Shown: positions 51,281-59,845, numbered from the stretch's first letter. The stretch: DNA of 64,000 bases from Haloarcula sp. H-GB4 (GCF_030848575.1 NZ_JAVDDX010000001.1:248001-312000); one strand, 5' to 3'. Notes: generated from the letters alone by a model not told the origin. Program-made: numbers and translations.

Positions 51281-52624
51281 ATGGGATTATTCGACCGATT
51301 GAAGGGCGACGACGCACCGCGTGTTGCCTTCTTCGGCATTGACGGCGTACCGTTCAGCCTCATCGACGAACACCCCGACGTGTTTCCGAACCTTACGGAG
51401 ATGGCGTCGGACGGAAGCGCCGGCCCCATCGACAGTATCGTCCCTCCCGAGTCTAGCGCCTGCTGGCCAGCGCTGACGACCGGGGTTAACCCTGGGCAAA
51501 CAGGCGTCTACGGCTTCCAGGACCGCGAAGTTGGTTCGTACGACACCTACGTCCCGATGGGGCGTGACGTGCAGGCGACGCGCCTCTGGGACCGTGTCAC
51601 CGACGATGGCCGCAACGCGACGGTTTTGAACGTGCCGGTCACCTTCCCGCCGCAGCGGAACGTCCAGCGGATGGTGTCGGGCTTTCTCTCACCGGGCGTG
51701 GACAAGGCCGCTTACCCGGACGAACTCCGGGACCACCTCCAGGACAGCGACTACCGGATTGACGTCAACGCCAAACTCGGCCACGACGATGACAAGAGCG
51801 ACTTCGTCGAAGACGCCCACAAGACGCTGGAAAAGCGCTACGAGGCGTTCAAACACTACGTCGAGCAAGATGACTGGGACCTGTTTTTCGGCGTATTCAT
51901 GACCACGGATCGGGTCAATCACTTCCTGTTCAAGGACTACGAGCGCGACGGCGAGAACCAGGAAGCCTTCTTCGAGTTCTACAAGCAGGTCGACGCCTAT
52001 CTCGGCGACCTGCGCGACCGACTCCCCGACGACGTGACGATGGTCGTCGCCTCGGACCACGGCTTCACCTCGCTTGACTATGAGGTCCACTTCAACGAGT
52101 GGCTCCAGCAGGAGGGGTGGCTCGACTACGCGACCGACGACCACTCCGAACTCGGCGACATCAGCGAGGATACCAAGGCCTACTCGCTCATCCCCGGCCG
52201 CTTCTACATCAATCTCGAGGGCCGCGAACCGAACGGCGGCGTCCCCGAAGACGAGTACGAGTCCGTCCGCGCGGACCTCAAGGAAAAACTCGAAGCGCTT
52301 GAGGGACCGGATGGCAAGCCCGTCGCAGACCGTGTTGTCACCAAAGAAGACGCCTACCGTGGCGACCACGACGACATCGCGCCGGACCTCACCGTCGTCC
52401 CAAACCACGGGTTCGACCTGAAGGCCGGATTCAAAGGCTCCGAGGACGTGTTCGGTGTCGGGCCGCGAAACGGTATGCACAGCTTCGACAACGCGACGCT
52501 CATGGTCGACGACCCGGACGTTCGCATCGACGACGCCGACCTCTACGACATCGCGCCGACCATTCTCGACCTGCTTGACCACGACTTCGACCGCGCAAAG
52601 TTCGACGGTAGCAGTCTCGCCTGA
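51281..52624 (+). CDS. Alkaline-phosphatase-superfamily phosphodiesterase/hydrolase
   Basis: A protein of 447 residues. Metal-binding and catalytic parts of the superfamily are visible: Phe-Gly-Ile-Asp-Gly-Val near residue 18, Pro-Glu-Ser-Ser-Ala-Cys-Trp-Pro-Ala-Leu with the probable nucleophile region, Thr-Thr-Asp-Arg-Val-Asn-His, Ser-Asp-His-Gly-Phe and a late Gly-Met-His. The family includes nucleotide pyrophosphatases and phosphonoacetate hydrolases; it has no signal peptide, so it is cytoplasmic. Substrate unknown. Confidence 0.85.
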   Translation: MGLFDRLKGDDAPRVAFFGIDGVPFSLIDEHPDVFPNLTEMASDGSAGPIDSIVPPESSACWPALTTGVNPGQTGVYGFQDREVGSYDTYVPMGRDVQATRLWDRVTDDGRNATVLNVPVTFPPQRNVQRMVSGFLSPGVDKAAYPDELRDHLQDSDYRIDVNAKLGHDDDKSDFVEDAHKTLEKRYEAFKHYVEQDDWDLFFGVFMTTDRVNHFLFKDYERDGENQEAFFEFYKQVDAYLGDLRDRLPDDVTMVVASDHGFTSLDYEVHFNEWLQQEGWLDYATDDHSELGDISEDTKAYSLIPGRFYINLEGREPNGGVPEDEYESVRADLKEKLEALEGPDGKPVADRVVTKEDAYRGDHDDIAPDLTVVPNHGFDLKAGFKGSEDVFGVGPRNGMHSFDNATLMVDDPDVRIDDADLYDIAPTILDLLDHDFDRAKFDGSSLA

Positions 52625-52664
52625 GGCTCCTGCCGTCACCAAGTGATTCCGATATCTGGATCGG

Positions 52665-53738
52665 TTAGAACAGCCCGTCCAGCTGGTCGTTCGTGAACTC
52701 GTCCGGGTCGGTCGTTCCGCCCTGTGAGTTTGCCGCTTCCGTGGCGCGCTCCATGAACTCGTCGACCCGCTGGGACCGCTCGACACCCGAAAGGACGATG
52801 AGCGACGCGATCTTATCGGAGCCGAGTGGGAAGTCTCCGCCCCGGACCTCCATACTCCCGGTCTGGTCTTCCACCCAGCGGCGCGCTCGCTCGACGCCTT
52901 TCCGCGAGAGTCGTTCGGGGTCACCCGCGACGACGAGGAGGGCCGAGTCGGCCTTGACCGCGTTTGGCAGGCTCATGCTCGTAAGGAGGGCTTTCCGGGT
53001 CACGCTGGTGATCGTGTTGACGTTCTCGCCGGCGTCCTCGCTGGCCTCGGCGCTGGCGTAACCGATAGAGGCGATGCCGCCGCCCCTGAGTGTGTTGATG
53101 ATCTCCGAGGAGTCGACGACGCTCTCACCGACCCCCTCAACTGCCTCGCCGGAGGCGAACAGCAGGCCGACACGTCGTGAAATGGCGTCGTTAACGCGTT
53201 CGAAACCGGCGGCGACGCTGTCGCCGCTGCCACGCCAGGCGTCGTTATCGACGAGGAGGAGGGAGTCTGCCTCGCGGGCAGCGGTCTTGAGTGAGCGACC
53301 GGCATTGGCCTGATAGAGACCACCCTCGTCCCGGCCGGGGAGAATGCCAAGGACGTACACCGGCTTCTCGTAAATCCGCTTGAGTTCGCGGGCGAGCATC
53401 GGTGCGCCACCCGAGCCGGTACCGCCGCCGAGTCCGGCGACGACGACGATAGCCTCGGCTTCGGTCGTGATGCGACCGTCAAGTTCGTCGAGCACCTCGG
53501 TGGCGTTCTCTTGCATAATCTGGGCCCCGAGCTCGTTGTCACCGCCGACGCCGTGACCTTTCACTCGGTCCTGTCCGATGAGGGCCGTGTCGATATCGAG
53601 GTTCTGGAGGTCGGCTCGCGCCGTATTAACGGCGAGGGCCCCCCGGACAGCGTCGAACCCCATGTCGTAATCGAACTGGGCAAGTGACTGGGTTACTTTC
53701 CCGCCAGCCTGCCCGACACCAATCAGGACGACTTTCAT
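52665..53738 (-). CDS. CetZ tubulin-family cytoskeletal protein, second copy
   Basis: A protein of 357 residues. The Gly-Gly-Gly-Thr-Gly-Ser-Gly nucleotide loop is present (about residues 103-109). It lacks the 30-residue insert of the cetZ1-like protein at 16.8 kb and has a shorter tail ending Leu-Asp-Gly-Leu-Phe. Haloarchaea often have several CetZs with different shape functions (CetZ2 in Haloferax has a lesser role). The ATG at 53738 has a TATA-like element 23-30 bases upstream inside an inverted repeat. Confidence 0.9.
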   Translation of the reverse strand: MKVVLIGVGQAGGKVTQSLAQFDYDMGFDAVRGALAVNTARADLQNLDIDTALIGQDRVKGHGVGGDNELGAQIMQENATEVLDELDGRITTEAEAIVVVAGLGGGTGSGGAPMLARELKRIYEKPVYVLGILPGRDEGGLYQANAGRSLKTAAREADSLLLVDNDAWRGSGDSVAAGFERVNDAISRRVGLLFASGEAVEGVGESVVDSSEIINTLRGGGIASIGYASAEASEDAGENVNTITSVTRKALLTSMSLPNAVKADSALLVVAGDPERLSRKGVERARRWVEDQTGSMEVRGGDFPLGSDKIASLIVLSGVERSQRVDEFMERATEAANSQGGTTDPDEFTNDQLDGLF

Positions 53739-53750
53739 ATCAAATGTCTT

Positions 53751-53780
53751 GTGAGGGTGACTAATCAACGTTGTCCTCAC
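53751..53780. promoter_or_regulatory. Inverted repeat around the cetZ2-type promoter
   Basis: GTGAGG (53751-53756) and CCTCAC (53775-53780) flank the likely TATA of the gene (minus strand TTGATTAG, 53761-53768). The arrangement places a possible operator over the promoter of the cytoskeletal gene. Confidence 0.35.
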
Positions 53781-53863
53781 ACTGTGAACGGGCGACAAAG
53801 AGGGTGAAACAGCCCCTGGCGTGGAATGGTGGATGCGGTTCCTCGACGTACCGCGTTGGGTGG

Positions 53864-54139
53864 TTACTCGACCCGGAGCGTGTAGATCCGTTTACGGGCG
53901 TCGGAAAACGAAAACCGAGAGTCGATGACGCCGACATCTTCGAGTCGGGACAGGGCGTACCGGACGGTCCGCGGCGGCAGCAGCGTCTCCTCGGCCAGTT
54001 GGCTCTGGGTCAGAGTCTCATTGTACTCTAAGACTTTCGCGACGAGTTTCGCGCTTGGCGGAAGATCGCGGACGGCTTCCCATCCACTGTCCTCGTGCTC
54101 GCTGTCGGAATCAGCGGACTGGATATCGGATGCGCTCAT
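53864..54139 (-). CDS. Small winged-helix regulator (MarR-like)
   Basis: A protein of 91 residues: an acidic, Ser/Asp-rich 25-residue N terminus, then a single winged helix (Lys-Leu-Val-Ala-Lys-Val-Leu-Glu-Tyr; Leu-Thr-Gln-Ser-Gln-Leu-Ala-Glu-Glu-Thr-Leu-Leu-Pro; Thr-Val-Arg-Tyr-Ala-Leu-Ser-Arg-Leu). It has no ligand domain. Promoter region carries two palindromes at 54150-54199, one over the TATA, which points to autoregulation. Divergent from the SRPBCC gene, upstream of cetZ2 in the same direction (126-base gap). Confidence 0.82.
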   Translation of the reverse strand: MSASDIQSADSDSEHEDSGWEAVRDLPPSAKLVAKVLEYNETLTQSQLAEETLLPPRTVRYALSRLEDVGVIDSRFSFSDARKRIYTLRVE

Positions 54140-54149
54140 GCTACTTTCA

Positions 54150-54199
54150 CTGTATCCAATACAGAGTGATAATATTTTCTGTTCACTATTATGCTCTGT
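54150..54199. promoter_or_regulatory. Compound palindrome in divergent winged-helix/SRPBCC region
   Basis: First palindrome CTGTAT-cca-ATACAG (54150-54164), perfect. Overlapping its end, a second with arms ACAGAG-tg-ATAATA (54161-54174) and TATTAT-g-CTCTGT (54187-54199), including the TATA of the regulator gene (about 54168-54175, 29-36 bases from its start). Together they look like two adjacent dimer sites. Confidence 0.5.
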
Positions 54200-54280
54200 A
54201 GAAATGTTTCGGCAAAAAACACGGCCGCGGCCGGAGTCCATGCCCGAAAGTTTACCTTCGGTACATCCGGTGTCACAGAT

Positions 54281-54811
54281 GTGGACGAAGTCGAGGTTAG
54301 CACAGTCGTGTATGTTTCACCTGAAGCGGTCTACGAGTTTCTGCTGGACTTTCCGGGCTACGCACGATATTCCGAATATCTCGACCGCGTGGTACAGGAC
54401 GGCGACGGCTCGCCAGGAACCAACTACGACCTCGTGTTCTCATGGTGGAAGCTCTCCTACACCGCTCGGTCAGAGGTGACTGACGTTTCGCCGCCGACGC
54501 GCATCGACTGGCGGATCGTCAAAGACATCGACGCCGAAGGGTACTGGGCAGTCGAGCCTGATCCGGACGACGCTCCGGCGGACGTACAGACGGCGTCACG
54601 TGTGCGATTTCATGTCGCGTTTGACCCGGGATCGGCCTCGGACAGCGCTATCGACCTCCCCCGACTCGTTTCGATGGACTGGGTAATCGAGAAAGTCAAG
54701 CCGCTCATCCGCAAGGAAGCGACTAAAATCGTCGAACGTGTCGTCGAGGACCTCGAAGGGCAGGAACGGGACGTTGATCTGGAGATTCACGCCGGCCCGG
54801 ATTCGGTATAA
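54281..54811 (+). CDS. SRPBCC (START-like) lipid/ligand-binding protein
   Basis: A protein of 176 residues of the SRPBCC/polyketide-cyclase-coenzyme-Q-binding fold: N-terminal Val-Ser-Thr-Val-Val-Tyr-Val-Ser-Pro-Glu-Ala-Val-Tyr-Glu-Phe-Leu, then a beta-rich cavity and the long C-terminal helix with Ile-Arg-Lys-Glu-Ala. Binds a hydrophobic ligand in relatives; the ligand is unknown here. The GTG at 54281 is chosen because the frame before it (to 54191) crosses the promoter. Regulated region is shared with the winged-helix gene. Confidence 0.75.
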   Translation: MDEVEVSTVVYVSPEAVYEFLLDFPGYARYSEYLDRVVQDGDGSPGTNYDLVFSWWKLSYTARSEVTDVSPPTRIDWRIVKDIDAEGYWAVEPDPDDAPADVQTASRVRFHVAFDPGSASDSAIDLPRLVSMDWVIEKVKPLIRKEATKIVERVVEDLEGQERDVDLEIHAGPDSV

Positions 54812-54826
54812 CGCGGCGACGGAGCG

Positions 54827-55495
54827 TTACTCGGGCGTCTCGTAGTCGCCGCCGTACCGGATAAAGAAGTACCCGAGTCCGAGCGTTGCGACCATCACGA
54901 ACGAGGTTGCGACGCCGAGCGTCTTCGCGCTGTTTGGCACTTCCGGCGGGCCGGAGCTCCCACCACCACCGCCGCCATCGGAGGATTTCGTTGGGTAGTC
55001 CGTCCCGACGACGATAGCCCCCTTCATCCCCAGTCCTTCGTGTGGCACACAGACGTAGGGATAGATGCCGTCCTCCTCAAAGGTGTGCTCGTAGTTGACA
55101 CCAGCGCTAGAGGTGGCGCTTCCAGAGTCAAGCGGGCCCTCACTGTCTGATACGACGTTGTGGCCGCCGCCGTTGCCCGTCCACTCCCACTGGACAGTCG
55201 CGCCGTTGTCGACGTGAATCGCGGGTGGGCCGAAGCCGAACGCCCCGCCGTTTGCCTGCACGCCGACCTCCACCGTCGCCGTGTCTTGTCCGGTCGCATC
55301 GGCGACCGAGCCATCGTAGTTTCCAACCTGATCAAGGAAGCCGCCGAAATCCGGCGGTCCACCGCCACCACCGCCATCGCCGCCTTCGGTGCCTTCCTGT
55401 GCGGTCGCGGTGCCTGCTGCGGCCGACGCAGCCGTGGCCCCTGCCGCCGTCCGCAGGAAGCCCCGACGGGACACGTCCGCTCTACCGTCTGTCAT
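54827..55495 (-). CDS. Halocyanin-like blue copper protein
   Basis: A protein of 222 residues. A Tat signal (Ser-Arg-Arg-Gly-Phe-Leu) and a Gly-rich linker precede a cupredoxin domain. Copper ligands in the type-1 pattern: H112 in Gly-Gly-His-Asn, C149, H152 and M157 in Cys-Val-Pro-His-Glu-Gly-Leu-Gly-Met. A C-terminal segment (about 190-212) anchors it in the membrane. It likely carries electrons in the respiratory chain on the outside of the cell. Confidence 0.92.
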   Translation of the reverse strand: MTDGRADVSRRGFLRTAAGATAASAAAGTATAQEGTEGGDGGGGGGPPDFGGFLDQVGNYDGSVADATGQDTATVEVGVQANGGAFGFGPPAIHVDNGATVQWEWTGNGGGHNVVSDSEGPLDSGSATSSAGVNYEHTFEEDGIYPYVCVPHEGLGMKGAIVVGTDYPTKSSDGGGGGGSSGPPEVPNSAKTLGVATSFVMVATLGLGYFFIRYGGDYETPE

Positions 55496-55623
55496 ACCTG
55501 ACCGTTTGGGACTCCCCGTCCTGAATATGTCGGTTTCGAATCGGGGCCGTACTCTTCACAGCGATATCACAACAGCCACGGGTGCCGTGAAACATTTAAC
55601 GCCGGTAGACCGAAACCACCGGT

Positions 55624-56373
55624 ATGTCTACCGGAAGCCATGGGGTCGTCGGCGGGATCCGTATCGACCTCAATCGGTTACACGAAACGTGGATGGAACT
55701 CGTATATCCACGTCAGCGAAACGCTAACGACACCGTCCTCGGGACGTGGACACCGGACTCTTCGTTTGGGATGGTCCTCTACCGTCTCTGGTCTGCGCTC
55801 GGTGTCCCAGTCATCGCGCTGGTGTATCCGCTGGTATTGTGTGGTGTGGTCCTGCGCTACCAAACCCGCCGCATTGACGGCACGGCGACCCGCTTAGGTG
55901 TTGTCGGTGTCGTTCTACTTTCTGTCCTCGTCTGGGGCGGCTTAGCGGCACTCGCCCGGTTCGAGCCCGGGAGCATCGACCTCGTGTCGGGTGGATTCAC
56001 CGCTGTCGCTGTCGCCGGCGGCGTCGCGACGCTGTCAGCCGCGCTCGCCGTCACGTTCCGGCGCGTCGGCGGCCGCGGGACGACGGTCGCGCTAGCGTAT
56101 CCGTTCGCCATGACGGCCATCTTCCTGCCGCCGGTCGTCGCGGCGCTGTACTCGACGACTGTCGCCTCAGTCGTCATCCCAGCAAGCGACTCACTGTCCC
56201 GGTGGTTCCTCTATGAAGTGCTGGCTTCCGTCGGCGTCGCGGAGTTCTTCATCGAGAACTTCGACCGGGAAGGCATCGCTTACGTCATCATCTGGCTCGG
56301 GATTTCCATCCCGCTGGGGTGGGTGCTCGGTCTGCTGGTGACGCTTGCGGACTTCGTCCGTCCGACTGAGTGA
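55624..56373 (+). CDS. Multi-helix membrane protein
   Basis: A protein of 249 residues with five or six membrane segments from about residue 42. N-terminal 40 residues are charged and contain Trp. The last helix ends with Thr-Leu-Ala-Asp-Phe-Val-Arg-Pro-Thr-Glu. No family recognised. It is divergent from the halocyanin gene (128-base gap), so a membrane-bound partner in electron transfer is conceivable but unsupported. Confidence 0.65.
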   Translation: MSTGSHGVVGGIRIDLNRLHETWMELVYPRQRNANDTVLGTWTPDSSFGMVLYRLWSALGVPVIALVYPLVLCGVVLRYQTRRIDGTATRLGVVGVVLLSVLVWGGLAALARFEPGSIDLVSGGFTAVAVAGGVATLSAALAVTFRRVGGRGTTVALAYPFAMTAIFLPPVVAALYSTTVASVVIPASDSLSRWFLYEVLASVGVAEFFIENFDREGIAYVIIWLGISIPLGWVLGLLVTLADFVRPTE

Positions 56374-56585
56374 CCGCAATTCGACGACTCCGGCTCCGGC
56401 GACAGACCTATCCTGAATCCGACGGGAGACTCACGAACACGGTCAATTTGTCGTTTGATAGAATGGCCTCACACACAGCCGAACCAGCCGACATACAGCC
56501 GTGCTGGTAACCGAGTGGGGTTGAAATAGGAGTGATTTAGCGTAGTGGTCCCGTGACCATGCAGACCGTGTGGACCGAGAGATTG

Positions 56586-56777
56586 TTACGGACTGGCGCG
56601 GAACTCGCCGTGCTTCATCCCAAAGAAGAACGCGATGACCGAGAAGACGATCATCGAGGGTAGCACCATCATGAACACTGTCGAGCGACCCATCACATCC
56701 ATAGATATGAATGCCACCGTCGCGATGGCGACAATTACAACGAGTGGGGCTACCGCGGTCTTGAAGTCAAAACCCAT
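56586..56777 (-). CDS. Small two-helix membrane protein
   Basis: A protein of 63 residues with two hydrophobic segments, about residues 8-26 and 35-53, then a Lys-His-Gly-Glu-Phe tail. Typical of the small conserved haloarchaeal membrane proteins (one such family is DUF7333, from memory). ATG at 56777 is chosen because the upstream open frame is not membrane-like. A TTTAAG-type AT-rich promoter lies at 56803-56815. Confidence 0.65.
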   Translation of the reverse strand: MGFDFKTAVAPLVVIVAIATVAFISMDVMGRSTVFMMVLPSMIVFSVIAFFFGMKHGEFRASP

Positions 56778-56926
56778 ACTCTTGCTTGTAGCCGGACAAA
56801 TAAATTCTTTAAGAAAGCAACAGCGTCCATCAGCTGACTGACCAGCGATTCCGTTTTGCATCTGCACCAACACGGCGACTACCGCGTACCCGCTACGCAC
56901 ATTGATGACGAACGTCCGCCGGATTG

Positions 56927-57676
56927 CTACGCTGGTGTCGCGTCGGCCGGCCGAACAACGATTTCCTCGGGCGCATCCCCGTCGGCAACGGCGATATCCG
57001 CAGCCTCGTCGCCGCCGAACACGACCGTCGCACCGGTCCGCATCGGTGCAAGCAGTCCGGCGACGACCGCGCCCGCAGTTGTCATCGGTGCCCGGAGCGC
57101 GACGGTCGTCTCCGCATCGATATCGTAGTCGGCGACGACACGGCCGCTCTCGGCCATTAGTTCGCCGTGCGTGTACGTTCTATCGGCCGCCAGTACGCCG
57201 TCCTCGGGCGAAACTTCGCCTGGCGGCTGGAGCGGGTTCTCGCTCCACAGTTCCCGCTCGAACTGGGCGACGGTGGGGTCATCGACCGGACCACCGTAGG
57301 CCAGCCCCTTGGTCCCCGGTCCCTGTGTGTAGCGGTCGAGCCACGCTGCCGGCGCGACGAGCGCCGTCGCATCGACCGCATTCGGTGGGTCCATATCGAC
57401 GACCGCGCCGTCGAGCGCCGCCGCGAGGAAGGCAAGCAGTGCGTCCGGGGCGTCCCGGAGGTAGCCCGGTCGGTCCTCGTCGGTCGGCTCTTTCGGACCG
57501 ACGACGACGGCGACCCGCGTCCCGTGCCGGACGCCGTAATGTCGCAGCAGATTCCCGCCTTTCCAGGCGTTCGTGGCGAAATCGGAGTAACTGTACGGCG
57601 TCGCCCGCTCCGGCGAACGAAAGAGGACGCCGTCGCGGTCGCGGGCCTGCGCGACAAGGTCACCGAGTACCTGCAT
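56927..57676 (-). CDS. Truncated AMP-binding (adenylate-forming) enzyme
   Basis: A protein of 249 residues resembling the N-terminal half of an acyl-CoA synthetase (Pro-Tyr-Ser-Tyr-Ser-Asp-Phe; Val-Ala-Val-Val-Val-Gly; Leu-Leu-Ala-Phe-Leu-Ala-Ala-Ala-Leu-Asp-Gly-Ala). Full enzymes are 500-650 residues and carry Thr-Ser-Gly-Thr-Thr-Gly and a C-terminal domain; both are missing. Codon usage is normal, so it is probably a short functional protein that has lost catalysis. The ATG at 57676 is preferred; the frame continues to 57745 with a hydrophobic N-terminal extension. Confidence 0.65.
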   Translation of the reverse strand: MQVLGDLVAQARDRDGVLFRSPERATPYSYSDFATNAWKGGNLLRHYGVRHGTRVAVVVGPKEPTDEDRPGYLRDAPDALLAFLAAALDGAVVDMDPPNAVDATALVAPAAWLDRYTQGPGTKGLAYGGPVDDPTVAQFERELWSENPLQPPGEVSPEDGVLAADRTYTHGELMAESGRVVADYDIDAETTVALRAPMTTAGAVVAGLLAPMRTGATVVFGGDEAADIAVADGDAPEEIVVRPADATPA

Positions 57677-57754
57677 ACGTCGTCGTTCGGCCCCACCGAT
57701 GAAAAACAGCGCGGCCACAAAGCCGATGTAGGTGGCTATCCCCACGCTCTAGAA

Positions 57755-58060
57755 ATGAAACGACAACAACAGGTTGCCGACGTACTCAGGCATAGCGACA
57801 TCGACACGCCGCCCGCCTACCAACTGCTCGATGTGGTGTCTGAACTCGGCGACATCGCGGCACAGGTCAATGAAACGACCGGCTACGGCACCGACTCGAC
57901 GGCGCTATCGATACCGGAGGCCGAACTCGGCGATGCTCTATTTGCACTGCTCGCGCTGTGTGAAGAACTCGACGTCGACGCCGATGCCGCACTGTCGACG
58001 GCACTGGCGAAATACGAGGGCCGATCAGGCACAAGCGGGACGCCGGCGAGTGGCGACTGA
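57755..58060 (+). CDS. MazG-like nucleotide pyrophosphohydrolase
   Basis: A protein of 101 residues: an all-helical MazG-like module with Leu-Leu-Asp-Val-Val-Ser-Glu-Leu-Gly-Asp-Ile-Ala and a second acidic helix (Glu-Leu-Gly-Asp-Ala-Leu-Phe-Ala-Leu), which give the metal-binding Glu/Asp set. Relatives remove damaged or extra nucleotides. The ATG at 57755 is chosen because the frame before it belongs to the opposite gene. It ends directly against dnaJ (convergent). Confidence 0.8.
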   Translation: MKRQQQVADVLRHSDIDTPPAYQLLDVVSELGDIAAQVNETTGYGTDSTALSIPEAELGDALFALLALCEELDVDADAALSTALAKYEGRSGTSGTPASGD

Positions 58061-59215
58061 TTACAGCGAGCTCTTCAGTTTCTCGAAGAAGCCTTCCTCA
58101 ACGTCGACCTCTTCGCCGCCGGCCTCTGCAAACTGTTCGAGAGCCTCCTTCTGTTCGGCGTTGAGGCTATCGGGCGTGACGACCTGCACCTGCACGTAGA
58201 GGTCGCCCTGACCGCGGCGGCGGAGTCGCGGCATTCCCTTGCCTTCTAGTCGGAATACCTCGCCGCTCTGGGTACCGCTGGGCACGTCGACATCCACCTC
58301 GCCGTCCAGCGTCGGGACGGTGATGGTGTCACCAAACACTGCTTGCGGGAACGAGATGGCCTGCTGGTATTGCAGGTCGTCGTCGTCGCGCTCGAAGTCC
58401 GGGTGGTCGCGGACCCGCACCTCGATGAGCAGGTCGCCGTTCGGGCCGCCGTTTTCTCCGGGCGCGCCCTCGCGCCCCATCCGGAGCGTCTGCCCGTCGG
58501 CGATGCCGGCCGGGACCTCGATTTCGAGGCTCGCGTCGTTCTGGACGACACCGTTCCCTCGGCAGGTCGAACACGTTTCGTCGTACAGCGTTCCCTCGCC
58601 GTCACACCGGCGGCAGGTCGTCCGCTGTTGCACCCGACCCATCGGTGTCTGCTGGACCTGCGTTGTCTGGCCCTGGCCGTTACACTCTGGACAGGTCTCC
58701 GAGTCGGCTCCTGGCGGATGCCCGGCTCCGTCACAGTCGTCGCAGGCTTCCGGCCGGGTGACGTTCAGTTGCTTTGTCGCGCCATTGTAGGCCTCTTCGA
58801 GGTCGACCTCCAGTCGCGTCTGGAGGTCTTGTCCCTGTCGCTGTCGGCTGCCACCACGTCCGCCGCGGCCGCCGCCCCCGAAGAACTGGTCGAAGATATC
58901 CTGCATATCGAAGCCGCCAGCGCCGCCACCGAACGGGTCTCCACCCATTCCACCGCGGCCGCCGCCACCGCCAGCGCCGCCGCGCTTCTCGGCCTGTTCG
59001 AAGCGCTCGTGGCCCATCTGGTCGTACATCTGGCGCTTCTCCTCGTCAGTGAGGACCTCTTTGGCCTTCTTGGCCTGCTTGAACTTCTCCTCGGCGTCGG
59101 GGTCGTCACTCACGTCCGGGTGGTATTCCCGGGCTTTCTCCCGATAGGCCTCCTGAATCTCGTCTTCGGAGGCGTCTCGAGAGACACCCAGTATCTCGTA
59201 GAAATCCTGACTCAT
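58061..59215 (-). CDS. dnaJ: Chaperone DnaJ
   Basis: A protein of 384 residues. J domain (residues 1-70) with His-Pro-Asp at about 32-34, Gly/Phe-rich region (about 75-130), four zinc-finger repeats of Cys-x-x-Cys-x-Gly-x-Gly, and the C-terminal substrate-binding part. It brings unfolded protein to DnaK, whose gene starts just beyond the window's end at 64 kb. About 2.9 kb of unrelated genes separate the two; no grpE is seen. Confidence 0.95.
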   Translation of the reverse strand: MSQDFYEILGVSRDASEDEIQEAYREKAREYHPDVSDDPDAEEKFKQAKKAKEVLTDEEKRQMYDQMGHERFEQAEKRGGAGGGGGRGGMGGDPFGGGAGGFDMQDIFDQFFGGGGRGGRGGSRQRQGQDLQTRLEVDLEEAYNGATKQLNVTRPEACDDCDGAGHPPGADSETCPECNGQGQTTQVQQTPMGRVQQRTTCRRCDGEGTLYDETCSTCRGNGVVQNDASLEIEVPAGIADGQTLRMGREGAPGENGGPNGDLLIEVRVRDHPDFERDDDDLQYQQAISFPQAVFGDTITVPTLDGEVDVDVPSGTQSGEVFRLEGKGMPRLRRRGQGDLYVQVQVVTPDSLNAEQKEALEQFAEAGGEEVDVEEGFFEKLKSSL

Positions 59216-59326
59216 TCGTTGTACAAGGCTTAGACGATTGAGCTACTTCAAAAGAACGGGTTGCCGACTAGTCGTGTTCGACCCGTACCGGGGCGCTTAT
59301 TTTCGTGCCGGGGGAGGATTCGGGCA

Positions 59327-59845
59327 ATGAGTCCTGAGTCGTCGCGCGGTCACCGGGGTCTCGTCACGGTCGAGCGAGTCGCAGTCTGGGGACTCGCGGC
59401 ACTGGCCGTTGTCGGGCTGGTCGCACTCGTCGCTGGCCCCGGTGCTGACCTGCGGACGGCGTCGCCGTCGGTGACCATCGACGCCCAGTTCGATGCCGAA
59501 GCGGGAGCGGTCACGCTCACTCACACTGGCGGGGACCGGCTCACGGACACCAGTACGCACGCGCTGGCACTTGTCGTCACCGACGCCGACCGGAACCGCT
59601 CCACCACGTTGACATGGGCTGAGGCAGCACAGTTGCCCGTCGCGTCCGGTGACAGCGTCATCGTTGACGACCCGCGCGTGGACTCAAATGGTGACGGTAA
59701 TTATCTTGACGGCGATGTCTCGGTTGGCTTCCACCTCGACAGCGGCGACACTGTCGCGGTCCGCTGGACTGGCCGACCACTCGGTGCACCGGACGAGCGG
59801 ACAGCGACGCTCGATACCGTAACGCTCGGTAACAAGACTGGCTGA
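59327..59845 (+). CDS. Type IV pilin-like exported protein
   Basis: A protein of 172 residues. A charged N terminus precedes a hydrophobic segment (about residues 18-40) in the Arg/Gly-Leu-Val-Thr-Val-Glu-Arg-Val-Ala layout of haloarchaeal type IV pilin-like proteins, followed by a beta-rich domain with Asp/Asn-rich loops. Predicted pilin peptidase processing would occur before the hydrophobic segment. Starts at the ATG 59327, preceded by GGGGGAGGAT, a possible ribosome binding site. No pilus machinery nearby. Confidence 0.65.
   Translation: MSPESSRGHRGLVTVERVAVWGLAALAVVGLVALVAGPGADLRTASPSVTIDAQFDAEAGAVTLTHTGGDRLTDTSTHALALVVTDADRNRSTTLTWAEAAQLPVASGDSVIVDDPRVDSNGDGNYLDGDVSVGFHLDSGDTVAVRWTGRPLGAPDERTATLDTVTLGNKTG

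Noticed and set aside
51689-52924. Minus-strand frame of 411 codons
   Set aside because: Antisense to the phosphodiesterase gene; Val/Glu-rich shadow.
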